Positions 27,300 to 35,202 of a DNA stretch of 64,000 nucleotides are shown one piece after another (position 1 is the stretch's first letter; each line of letters starts with the position of its first letter). The notes beneath the pieces were generated by a model. The model made no database searches. It worked only from the letters and a program-made list of their open reading frames with translations, and was not told the origin of the DNA. A program made the translations under genes and the position numbers. The DNA is from Bog-756 sp963829235 (lineage in GTDB: Bacteria > Actinomycetota > Acidimicrobiia > Acidimicrobiales > RAAP-2): positions 248,001 through 312,000 of the forward strand of contig CAWHIF010000004.1 of NCBI GenBank assembly GCA_963829235.1, in the 5' to 3' direction.

Positions 27300-28076
27300 T
27301 CAGGTGTGCCGGCGTCCGGTCCGTTGCCGGATGCCCTGGCGCGCGTGCCGGGCTCGCCAGGCCCGGCCCGACCGGCTGGACAACTCGCCCTGGCGGCGGG
27401 CCCGCCAACGCGACGGTGACGCTGACGTCTTTCGGCCCCCGGAACGGGTGACGCTGCGCGAGCGACGATGCCGCCGGGGCGCGGCCACCGGGACCGGGGC
27501 CTCGGCCATCCGCCAGACCTTGGCGAACCGTCCCACCGCCGTCACCATGGTCAGGGCCAGCATGACCCAGAGCACGGGGACCAGGAACAGCGGTGACAAG
27601 AACCCGATGCCGAGCAGGATCATCCGCTCCGCCCGCTCCATCAGCCCGCCCCGGGCCGAGAGGCCGAGGGATTCGGCCTTGGCCCGCTGGTAGGACACCA
27701 ACGAGGTGGCGCCGAGGACGGCGAAAGGCAACAGGACGAGATGGCCGGGATGGGTCGACGCCAGGTACCAGGCCACCCCGCCGAGGATCAGGGCGTCCGC
27801 CACCCGGTCGGTCACCGAATCGAAGAAGGCGCCCCGCACCGACGTCGTGCCCGACGCCTTGGCCACCGGACCGTCCAACAGGTCGTGGAGACCGGTCAGG
27901 ATCAACAACACGACGGCCAGATGGAGGTAGCCCATCCCCACGGCCACTGCCGTGGCGGTGGCCGACACGAGCCCGGTGGCGGTGAGCATGTCGGCGGTGA
28001 CGCCGTATCGATGCAGCCTCTGACCGACGGGACCGGTACTCCGGTCAACCGCACCGCGCCATCGCCCGTCGAACAT
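27300..28076 (-). CDS. pgsA: CDP-alcohol phosphatidyltransferase, probable phosphatidylinositol(-phosphate) synthase
   Basis: Integral membrane enzyme of 258 residues that joins CDP-diacylglycerol to an inositol (phosphate) head group. The signature is DGPVAK, eight residues, GAFFDSVTD, fitting DG(x2)AR(x8)G(x3)D(x3)D except that the Arg is Lys. Four or more hydrophobic helices are visible. The C-terminus from about residue 200 is an unusual Arg/Ser-rich cytoplasmic tail. ATG 28076 has GGAGG 7 nt upstream. It is the first gene of the PIM operon, equivalent to M. tuberculosis pgsA1 (Rv2612c). Confidence 0.88.
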   Translation of the reverse strand: MFDGRWRGAVDRSTGPVGQRLHRYGVTADMLTATGLVSATATAVAVGMGYLHLAVVLLILTGLHDLLDGPVAKASGTTSVRGAFFDSVTDRVADALILGGVAWYLASTHPGHLVLLPFAVLGATSLVSYQRAKAESLGLSARGGLMERAERMILLGIGFLSPLFLVPVLWVMLALTMVTAVGRFAKVWRMAEAPVPVAAPRRHRRSRSVTRSGGRKTSASPSRWRARRQGELSSRSGRAWRARHARQGIRQRTGRRHT

Positions 28077-28107
28077 GAATTCCCTCCAGGAAGCTCGGTC
28101 AACCCTA

Positions 28108-28135
28108 GCATCTGCTAGCTGGAGCAAGCAGATGC
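28108..28135. promoter_or_regulatory. 9-bp perfect dyad between divergent pgsA and the 28,233 gene
   Basis: GCATCTGCT (28108-28116) and AGCAGATGC (28127-28135) flank a 10-nt spacer. It lies 32 bp upstream of the pgsA start, with TAGGGT (28107-28102, minus) beside it as a possible -10. It is a candidate operator for the PIM operon. Confidence 0.45.
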
Positions 28136-28194
28136 GAGGGCCACCCCCACCCTGCCGGTTCCCCCTCGCTCGGCCTCGGCCGGTCGAAGGCCGG

Positions 28195-28200
28195 TAGGAT
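28195..28200 (+). promoter_or_regulatory. Possible -10 box for the 28,233-30,295 operon
   Basis: TAGGAT lies 32 nt upstream of the GTG at 28233, followed by a purine-rich leader with GGGAGG 9 nt before the start. A matching -35 is not clear. Confidence 0.35.
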
Positions 28201-28232
28201 CTCAGGCCTCCGGAGGAAAGGGAGGCGACCGC

Positions 28233-28676
28233 GTGGGGGCAGGCGAAGCGACCGGGGCCGACGAACGGCCGCCATCGGCGCACCGACCCGCGACGACCGC
28301 TCGGCGCCGGACGGTCCGGCCCTCCCGGTGGAGGGACCTGTCGGGTATCGCCATCATCGTGACCGCGCTCGTGTGCGTGGGCCTCTACTCCGTCCACGAG
28401 GCCCGGTTCGACGCCACCCTGGCGGCCCCGGCGGTCGACCGCCAGTACGTGGCCACCTTGGCCAAGGCCACCTGCCTCCGAACTGTGGCCCGTGAGGTCG
28501 TTCCCAGGGGCGCCAAGGTCTACGACACCGGCCGGACCAGGCAGACCCAGCGGACCATCGTCGAGGCGATCACCCTGTGGGCGGTGCCGACGCCGAAGGC
28601 AACCGCCGACTGGACGCTCTCGCTCGTTCGCGGGCGCTGCGCGGGCATCACCATTCACGCGGTGCGCAGACGATGA
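28233..28676 (+). CDS. Small single-span membrane protein of unknown function
   Basis: I do not recognise this family. The 147 residues begin with a basic, proline-rich cytoplasmic segment, then one membrane helix (about 38-56, IAIIVTALVCVGLYSV), then an extracytoplasmic domain with two Cys (ATCLRT and GRCAGI) that could form a disulfide. It starts at GTG 28233 with a strong purine-rich SD (GGGAGG). Its stop overlaps the next gene by 4 nt (ATGA), so it probably works with that polytopic protein. Confidence 0.7.
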   Translation: MGAGEATGADERPPSAHRPATTARRRTVRPSRWRDLSGIAIIVTALVCVGLYSVHEARFDATLAAPAVDRQYVATLAKATCLRTVAREVVPRGAKVYDTGRTRQTQRTIVEAITLWAVPTPKATADWTLSLVRGRCAGITIHAVRRR

Positions 28677-30295
28677 GCACCGTCGTCGCCCTGGTGGTCC
28701 TCTGCGTCCCGGCACTCCTGCCGGCCTTCGCCATCAGCGGGATCTCCCCGACCACCCCGTTCCTCGTCCCGCTCATGGGGGCGGCCATGGCGGCCGTCGC
28801 CGCCTGTCTCGAGATCGTCGTGGCCGGGTCGCTGGCCGGATGGTTCATCGTCGTGGCCGTGCTGGCCAACGCCGCGGCAGCCACCTGGTTGGCCATGCAC
28901 GGCCGCCGGGGTCGCGGCGTGACTTCCGGGGACCGGTCCTCCCCCGCCGAAGAGCTCGGGGATCCCGGTCCACTGTGGTGGCAGGGAGTCTGCCTGGCCT
29001 TCCTCCTGGCGGCCGTGGCGTGGCCCCTCTACGTGCTCAAGACACCGATCGCCAGCTATGACACGGCCGCCGTGTGGCTGCTCCACGCGGACATGATCTT
29101 CGGCGGGCACCACGCCATGATCGACGCGTTCACGAACCCCGCCTACGCCTTCTCCAACCCGGACTACCCACCGTTGATCCCGGCAGTCGGCTCGCTGACC
29201 TATTCGACGGTCGGCCACATCGACCAACGCCCCGCACTCCAGGTACTCGCCATCGTCAATGCGAGCATGGTCGGGCTTGTGGCCACCGGCCTCCTTCGGA
29301 TCGTACCGGCGAACGGCACGCTGGCACGGCGGTGGCTGGCCCTCGTGGTGGCCTGCGGGTTCTGCATCGGCACCTTCGGCGTCGGCGGCCCCTCGACCGT
29401 CGACGGCTCCGCCGACCTGACGTGGGCGGCGGCGGCTCTGGCCGCGGTGGTGTTCGGATTGGTGCTGCCCCGCAGCGGCCGGACTCTGGCCCTGGCATGG
29501 GTGTGCGTCGTGGCCGCGTCCCTGACCAAGAACGAGGGATTCCTGGTCAGCATCGTGATATCGACGCTCATCGCCTTCCGTTACCTCGGCCCTCCACTCG
29601 ACGTGGCCACGCTCCGACCCCGGGAACTGCGCGACACGGTCGTCGGCTTCGGGCTCCGGCGATGGGCATGGCTGGCCGGGGCCGCGGCACTACCGCTCGG
29701 TGCAGCCATCATCTGGGCCGGGGCGATCCGCGCCCTCGGCATCACGAGCGACTTCTTCGGTGCCGGGCGCGGGGTGCAGACATCGGTGCCATCCCGGTTC
29801 GACCAGACGGTCCCCGCCCTGGCCATCCACCTCTGGCTGGCGCCAGTCGCCGTGGGTGTCCTGATCCTCGGGACCGTCGGCTTCCGGCACCAGCGCCAGA
29901 GGCTCCGCGTCGCCAGCCCCGCCTGGCTGTGGGTGGTCATCGGCTGGAGCCTGCTGGCGCTGGGCGGAACCTATGTGTTCGGGGCGTTGCCCATCCACCA
30001 GTGGTTGAAGAGCACCTACCGAACCACCGAGTTCGCCCAGGTGTCCCTGCTGGCCAGCGTGGTCATCTGGTCGTTCGTGGTCATGGCGGCGGGCGTCCGG
30101 TCGGACCCGCCGGCAGCGACGGCACGAGCGGCCGAGGGCGTGCCGGTCGCCGGCCGACGTGAGCCCGGCCGCCGGGAGTGGGACCACGAGCCCCGGTCCG
30201 ACCCGGATCCCGAGGAGCGTGAGGCGGTGCCGGCCGAGTCGGTCATGAGGGCCGCTGCCGACCGGTGGACCGGACGCTCCCCCACCCGGTCCTAG
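28673..30295 (+). CDS. Polytopic membrane protein, possible GT-C type glycosyltransferase
   Basis: A protein of 540 residues with about 10-12 hydrophobic helices. The first extracytoplasmic loop contains SYDTAAVWLLHADMIFGG and NPDYPPLIPAVGSLTY. An acidic/aromatic loop followed by a DYPPLIP-type motif recalls GT-C enzymes that use polyprenyl-phosphate sugars, but I cannot place it in a named family. The C-terminal 60 residues are charged and disordered. ATG 28673 overlaps the upstream gene by 4 nt. Its stop shares the palindrome CTAG with the stop of the convergent gene. Confidence 0.7.
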   Translation: MSTVVALVVLCVPALLPAFAISGISPTTPFLVPLMGAAMAAVAACLEIVVAGSLAGWFIVVAVLANAAAATWLAMHGRRGRGVTSGDRSSPAEELGDPGPLWWQGVCLAFLLAAVAWPLYVLKTPIASYDTAAVWLLHADMIFGGHHAMIDAFTNPAYAFSNPDYPPLIPAVGSLTYSTVGHIDQRPALQVLAIVNASMVGLVATGLLRIVPANGTLARRWLALVVACGFCIGTFGVGGPSTVDGSADLTWAAAALAAVVFGLVLPRSGRTLALAWVCVVAASLTKNEGFLVSIVISTLIAFRYLGPPLDVATLRPRELRDTVVGFGLRRWAWLAGAAALPLGAAIIWAGAIRALGITSDFFGAGRGVQTSVPSRFDQTVPALAIHLWLAPVAVGVLILGTVGFRHQRQRLRVASPAWLWVVIGWSLLALGGTYVFGALPIHQWLKSTYRTTEFAQVSLLASVVIWSFVVMAAGVRSDPPAATARAAEGVPVAGRREPGRREWDHEPRSDPDPEEREAVPAESVMRAAADRWTGRSPTRS

Positions 30296-31812
30296 AAACC
30301 ACTGGTCAAACGCTGCACGGACCTCTCGAACCGGTGGTAGTCGTTCCGTTGGACGCTCGACCACGACGTTTTGGGCGCCACGGCCAGCCCCACGTTGACC
30401 ACCATCCCGTAGGTCCCGAGGGCGATCACGATGGCAACGACGGCCACCCGGACCCTTCTCGATCGGCGCTCGGCCCGTTCCCACAAGAAGACGGTGCCGA
30501 TGGCGCTGCCCAACACGAGGAGGAGCAGGAAATCGGCCAGGTACCGATTGGAGAGCGAACCGAAGAGGAGCACGCCGGCGGTACCGACCCCTGCCGCGAT
30601 CAACAGCAGACGGAACGCGCCGGCAACCTGACCGGCGCGGCGCCTGAACGCACTCACGATTCCGACCAAGCTGAGCGCCAGCAACAACGGCATCGTCGCC
30701 GTGACACCCGAGGAGGGAAAGATGAAGTCGAACTTCACGCCACCGAAGGGCTTCACCGGAAGGTAGGGAAGGGCGACCCAGGGGAAGATGTGGGTGAACC
30801 GCACTCCTCTCGGCGCGAAGTAGACCCACAACGTCGTGGGGAGGTAGACGAAGTCGAAGTAGCGCCCCCCGTTGATACGGCTCTGGTGATGGATCTGGTA
30901 GGCCACGTAGTCGTTGAGCGGCAACCCGAAGAAGGTGCCGAACTTCAACCAGTTCACCGCACACCCGGCGGCTACCGCGACGACAGCGACCCCGAGCACC
31001 GGAAGCCACCATCGGCGGTTCTCTTCCCCGGCTCGTCCGATGGCGAACCACCCCGCCACGAGCACGGCGCCGAGCACACAGGCATAGCCGTCGGTGAGGC
31101 GGGTGAGGTTACAGGCCGCGATGAACAGTGCAGAGATGATCACCCCGCGCCACGAAGGCCGTTCGAGGACACCGAGAAGGGCCAAGAACGCGCCCACCGA
31201 CAGGGCCACCCCCCAGGCCGCGTCCTCCGAGTACACGTAGGGGTTGGAGCCCAGATAGATGAGCACGGAACCACTGAGCACCGAGGCCACGAGGACCCCG
31301 AACACGGTCGCCTCGGCTCGCCCCAGCTGGACGCTTCCCCGCACCATGATTCGGACGCGCCAGAAGAGCATGGAGATGAACACTGCGGTGAGCACCCACG
31401 ACAACAGGAGCGAGAGGGCGGTCAACCTCCCGTCGAAGCGATGGGTCACGAGCAGAACCGGTATGCGCAGCAGCGAGGGGAACACGCCGAAGTAGGTGTA
31501 GGCGTGTCCGTCGTGGATCCATGCCTCGCGTTGCAGCGGAGCCCTGGGCACATACAGGTGCCCGGCCATGATGGCCCTCGCCTGAAGGTCGTAGAAATTG
31601 GCGGTGAAGACGGTCCCGTAGACGGTACGCAACAGGTTGGGCCGTTTGCCCCAATCGACGAAGAGAACCCACACGTACGGAACGGCCGCCACCACGGCCC
31701 CGGTCGTCACCGCCCACGTGAAACGTCGACGACCGAGCCGGTCGGCGGTGGGCGGCGACATGGCGTCGGGTGCACCACGCTCGTCGACTCGGGCCACCGC
31801 CTCGGTCACCAC
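30292..31812 (-). CDS. Second polytopic membrane protein, possible GT-C type glycosyltransferase
   Basis: A protein of 506 residues with about 10-12 helices. After a first helix (about 33-52) the loop contains ANFYDLQARAIMAGHLYVP and HAYTYFGVFPSLLRIPVL. Such a loop before helix 2 resembles actinobacterial GT-C-like proteins, but there is no safe assignment. A later loop holds NWLKFGTFFGLPLNDYVAYQ. The start is GTG at 31812; ATG 31761 would remove 17 residues. It is convergent with, and overlaps by 4 bp, the preceding polytopic gene. The two may act on one cell-envelope glycan (inference). Confidence 0.7.
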   Translation of the reverse strand: MVTEAVARVDERGAPDAMSPPTADRLGRRRFTWAVTTGAVVAAVPYVWVLFVDWGKRPNLLRTVYGTVFTANFYDLQARAIMAGHLYVPRAPLQREAWIHDGHAYTYFGVFPSLLRIPVLLVTHRFDGRLTALSLLLSWVLTAVFISMLFWRVRIMVRGSVQLGRAEATVFGVLVASVLSGSVLIYLGSNPYVYSEDAAWGVALSVGAFLALLGVLERPSWRGVIISALFIAACNLTRLTDGYACVLGAVLVAGWFAIGRAGEENRRWWLPVLGVAVVAVAAGCAVNWLKFGTFFGLPLNDYVAYQIHHQSRINGGRYFDFVYLPTTLWVYFAPRGVRFTHIFPWVALPYLPVKPFGGVKFDFIFPSSGVTATMPLLLALSLVGIVSAFRRRAGQVAGAFRLLLIAAGVGTAGVLLFGSLSNRYLADFLLLLVLGSAIGTVFLWERAERRSRRVRVAVVAIVIALGTYGMVVNVGLAVAPKTSWSSVQRNDYHRFERSVQRLTSGF

Positions 31813-32005
31813 GATGCGGCCCCATTCACTGCCCCCGCCACGTCCGCCATGACGGTTTCGGCGACCTCGACACGCAAGGTCATCGCCTCCGGCGGCGCGG
31901 TCTGCGGCGCGGTCGTCTGCGCCTCACCGCTCTCGAGCCCCACCCGAATGCACGGAGCCAACGTTACAGCGAGGGCACCGCGCCGGCAGGATGCGAGGTC
32001 CGCCC

Positions 32006-32458
32006 CTAGATCACCAAGGGTTTGATCGGGGCCATGATCAACTCGGGGTCGGTCTTCCAGTCCACCCCGGGCACGTCGATGTAGAGCTCGATCTCGTTGC
32101 CGTCCGGATCGAGGATGTAGAGGCTGTGGGTCACCGTATGGTCACTGGCCCCAACGATGCTCACACCGGCCTGCTCGAGGCGGACCACCGCCTCCCGCAG
32201 TTCGTCGTCGCTGTCGCCGATCTTGAGGCCGAAGTGGTAGAGGCCGAGGTGACGTCCCTGGGGCTGGGGCGTCGCCCCCTCCCCCACCTCGATGAGCAGG
32301 AGTTCGTGGTGGGTGCGGCCCGACGAGAAGGCGGCGGCGGGAACGCCCAGGGTGTCGGGGAACACCGGATCCCATCCGAGGACCTGGCCGTAGAAGGCCG
32401 CCGAATGCTCGAGATCCTTGACGTAGAGCACCAGGTGCCCGAGTTCTTTGACCTGCAT
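32006..32458 (-). CDS. VOC family protein (glyoxalase/extradiol dioxygenase fold)
   Basis: Protein of 150 residues with two beta-alpha-beta-beta-beta modules. Metal-ligand candidates are His in ELGHLVLYVKD, His in LGLYHFGLKI and Glu in DGNEIELYID, the spacing seen in catechol-dioxygenase-like single-domain members. ATG 32458 has GGGAG about 7 nt upstream; the frame is open further upstream to 32539 but without a better site. It lies downstream of HIT-thrS on the same strand, 139 nt apart. The substrate is unknown. Confidence 0.88.
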   Translation of the reverse strand: MQVKELGHLVLYVKDLEHSAAFYGQVLGWDPVFPDTLGVPAAAFSSGRTHHELLLIEVGEGATPQPQGRHLGLYHFGLKIGDSDDELREAVVRLEQAGVSIVGASDHTVTHSLYILDPDGNEIELYIDVPGVDWKTDPELIMAPIKPLVI

Positions 32459-32597
32459 TCCCACTCCCGTCTCTGTCGACCCCGGCCATTCCCGAGCTTG
32501 CGTGGCCTGGCCCAGCGGCCACGGCCCTGACCACGCCACCCATGGACCAACGCCGCCGGCTGCCGTCCGATTCCTGGCCGCTATGGCTCGCCGCGGC

Positions 32598-33128
32598 TCA
32601 CTCGGGCCACACCCGATGGAGCCGTTGCCAGGTGACGGCCAGGGTTTCGGGGAGCACCCGCGTCCCGGCCACCGCGGTCATGAAGTTGGTGTCACCCACC
32701 CAGCGGGGCACCGCATGCAGATGGAGGTGCCTCGGGATGCCCGCTCCGGCCGCCTCCCCCAGATTGGCACCCAGGTTGATCCCTTCGGGGGCGAATGCCT
32801 CTTCGAGCGCGGCCACCCCCCGTCTCAACGCCGACCACATCTCGGCGCCCTCTTCGTCGGTGAGCCCGCCGAGCGAGGCCACATGGCGGTTGGGCACCAC
32901 CATCAGGTGGCCGGAGGCATAGGGATAGGCATTGAGCACGGCGAGTGTGAGCTCTCCCCGCCAGAGGACCCCGTTGTCGACCGACGGCGGTCCGCTGGCC
33001 ACGATCCGGCAGAAGACGCACCGGGAGGGGTCGTCCCCCGGATGGTCGGGGGCCGCGGTGCGCACCGGCGAGGCCACCGTGGTGACGTACTCGCTCCGCC
33101 ATCCCGCCCACAGGATGTCGAGGGTCAC
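32598..33128 (-). CDS. HIT family hydrolase/phosphorylase (Ap4A phosphorylase-like)
   Basis: Histidine-triad protein of 176 residues with CVFCRI near the N-terminus and the triad RHLHLHAVPRW (about residue 134). The opening TLDILWAGWRSEYV matches the LERLWAPYR-type start of M. tuberculosis Rv2613c, an Ap4A phosphorylase. It begins at GTG 33128, overlapping the thrS stop by 4 nt (GTGA). Coupling to thrS makes sense because ThrRS can make Ap4A (inference). An upstream extension of the frame runs antiparallel inside thrS coding DNA and is not used. Confidence 0.92.
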   Translation of the reverse strand: MTLDILWAGWRSEYVTTVASPVRTAAPDHPGDDPSRCVFCRIVASGPPSVDNGVLWRGELTLAVLNAYPYASGHLMVVPNRHVASLGGLTDEEGAEMWSALRRGVAALEEAFAPEGINLGANLGEAAGAGIPRHLHLHAVPRWVGDTNFMTAVAGTRVLPETLAVTWQRLHRVWPE

Positions 33129-35113
33129 GGGCCGGATTCGGGCAGGCGCCGCTCGGCGATCTCCCGCTCGAGCATGTCGGTGAACTCGGTCAGTTCCACG
33201 TCCCGTTCGGGGCGATCGCTGCCCCGACGGTTGACCCCGACGGTGCCGGAGTCCATGTCGTCGTCCCCCACCACCAGGATGTAGGGGACCTTGAGCACTT
33301 TGGCCTTGCGGATCCGCGCTCCGAGCTTCTCGTCGGCCGGGTCGACCGTCACCCGGGCCCCGACCGCCCGCAGCCGGTCCGCCACCTTGTGGGCGTACTG
33401 CTCGTGGTCGTCGCGCACTCCGAGGACACGCACCTGTTCGGGCGACAGCCAGGTGGGGAGGGCCCCGGCGTAATGCTCGAGCAGGATGGCGAAGAACCGC
33501 TCCACCGATCCGAAGAGGGCCCGGTGGATCATGATCGGGAGGTGTCGGACGTTGTCGGACCCGATGTACTCGGCCTCGAAACGCTGGGGCGTCTGGAAAT
33601 CCAACTGGATGGTGGACATCTGGTGGGTCCGACCGATGGCGTCGCGTGCCTGCACGGAGATCTTCGGTCCGTAGAAGGCACCGCCGCCCTCGTCCATTCG
33701 CAGCTCGAGGCCCATCGCCAAGGCGGTCGTCCGGAGCATCTCGGTCGCCTCGTCCCACTCCTCCATCGTGCCCACGGCCTTGCCCTCGGGCCGGGTGGAC
33801 AGCTCGAGATAGAACTCCTCGAGCCCGAAGTCGCGGAGCAGCGAGAGCACGAAGGTCAGCGTGGTGTGGAGCTCACCCGCCATCTGCTCGCGGGTGCAGA
33901 AGATGTGGGCGTCGTCCTGGGTCATGCCGCGCACCCGGGTCAGCCCGTGCACGACACCGGACTTCTCGTACCGGTAGACGGACCCGAACTCGAAGAGCCG
34001 GAGGGGGAGCTCCCGGTACGAACGCTGGCTGCTCTTGAAGATGAGGACGTGGAACGGGCAGTTCATCGGCTTCAGGTAGTAGGTCTGCCCGCCGTCGACC
34101 TCCATGGGAGGGAACATCCCTTCGGCGAACCATTCGAGATGGCCGGAAGTCTGGAACAGATCCGCCTTGGAGATGTGCGGTGTGGTCACGAACTCATAGC
34201 CCGCGGCCCGGTGGCGCTGATAGGAGTAGTCCTCCATGAGACGGCGGACGGTGCCCCCCTTCGGATGGAAGACGGCCAGACCCGAGCCGATCTCCTCGGG
34301 AAACGAGAAGAGATCGAGCTCGGCACCGAGCTTGCGGTGGTCGCGGCGCTCCGCCTCCTCCAGGCGGTGGAGGTGCTCGGCCAGCGCCCTGTCCGACTCC
34401 CACGCCGTGCCGTAGATGCGTTGGAGCTGCTGGCGCTTCTCGTCGCCACGCCAGTAGGCCCCGGCCACCCGCATGAGGGCGAAATGCCCGAGACGCGTGG
34501 TGGACGGGACGTGGGGGCCGCGGCACAGGTCGGTGAAGGTGGGCGAGTTCCAGTATGTGGACACGGGCACCACGCCGCCGACGTCCGCGGCGGCGTCCAC
34601 CTCGTCGTGACCGGCCCCGACCGCCTCGATGATCTCCTGTTTGAACGGTTGGTCGGCGAAGAGGGCCAGGCCCTCTTCGATGGTGTGTACGTGACGGACG
34701 AAGGGCTGGTCCTCGGCCATGATCTCGCGCATGGCGGCCTCGATGCGCCCGAGGTCGTCATCGCTGAAGTGGGCGCCACCGGGAAGCTCGAAGTCGTAGT
34801 AGAAGCCGTCCTCGATGACCGGGCCGATGGCGTAGTGGGCCCCCGGCCACAGCCGGAGCACGGCCTGAGCCAGCACATGGGCAGTCGAGTGACGGAGCAC
34901 GGCCCGCCCGGCCTCGGTGTCGGAGGTGATGATGGCCACGCTGACGCCGTCTCTCAGGGGTGTGTCCAGATCCACTTCGATCCCGTCGAACGTGGCGGCG
35001 ACGGCCGCCTTGGCCAGGCGTGGGCCGATGCTCTCGGCGAACTGGTAGGCGGTCGTGCCCTCTTCGAACTCCTTGGTCGAGCCATCGGGAAGCCGGACGG
35101 TGACGACTGCCAT
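33125..35113 (-). CDS. thrS: Threonyl-tRNA synthetase
   Basis: Class II synthetase of 662 residues. The order is TGS (MAVVTVRLPDGSTKEF), an editing domain with HSTAHVLAQAV and CRGPHVPSTTRLGHFAL, the catalytic core with NCPFHVLIFKSSQRSYRELP (zinc Cys) and FEFGSVYRYEKSGVVHGL (motif 2), and a C-terminal anticodon domain (DPADEKLGARIRKAKVLKVP). ATG 35113 has AAAGG 8 nt upstream; an in-frame ATG at 35161 is less likely. The homologue Rv2614c also precedes the HIT gene in M. tuberculosis. Confidence 0.96.
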   Translation of the reverse strand: MAVVTVRLPDGSTKEFEEGTTAYQFAESIGPRLAKAAVAATFDGIEVDLDTPLRDGVSVAIITSDTEAGRAVLRHSTAHVLAQAVLRLWPGAHYAIGPVIEDGFYYDFELPGGAHFSDDDLGRIEAAMREIMAEDQPFVRHVHTIEEGLALFADQPFKQEIIEAVGAGHDEVDAAADVGGVVPVSTYWNSPTFTDLCRGPHVPSTTRLGHFALMRVAGAYWRGDEKRQQLQRIYGTAWESDRALAEHLHRLEEAERRDHRKLGAELDLFSFPEEIGSGLAVFHPKGGTVRRLMEDYSYQRHRAAGYEFVTTPHISKADLFQTSGHLEWFAEGMFPPMEVDGGQTYYLKPMNCPFHVLIFKSSQRSYRELPLRLFEFGSVYRYEKSGVVHGLTRVRGMTQDDAHIFCTREQMAGELHTTLTFVLSLLRDFGLEEFYLELSTRPEGKAVGTMEEWDEATEMLRTTALAMGLELRMDEGGGAFYGPKISVQARDAIGRTHQMSTIQLDFQTPQRFEAEYIGSDNVRHLPIMIHRALFGSVERFFAILLEHYAGALPTWLSPEQVRVLGVRDDHEQYAHKVADRLRAVGARVTVDPADEKLGARIRKAKVLKVPYILVVGDDDMDSGTVGVNRRGSDRPERDVELTEFTDMLEREIAERRLPESGP

Positions 35114-35115
35114 GG

Positions 35116-35163
35116 GTGTGCCTTTCTCGGTCCGGGATGGAGCGCCTGTCGGGATGGGCACAC
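35116..35163 (-). promoter_or_regulatory. Possible RBS-sequestering hairpin upstream of thrS
   Basis: In the mRNA sense, GTGTGCC (35163-35157) can pair with GGCACAC (35122-35116), which lies between the AAAGG SD and the ATG. The loop is 34 nt and contains two CATCCCG copies. Pairing would block translation initiation. The stem is only 7 bp. Confidence 0.3.
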
Positions 35164-35202
35164 GAGAGAGCCCGACGCCGTCGGCAGAGCGCGGTGACGG
35201 AA

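Noticed and set aside
33129..33758. A longer HIT-protein start upstream of 33128
   Set aside because: The extension lies antiparallel-frame within thrS, has no HIT-like sequence, and GTG 33128 gives the usual GTGA overlap.
35114..35202. T-box riboswitch before thrS
   Set aside because: No T-box consensus sequence, specifier loop or terminator-antiterminator pair was seen in the short leader.
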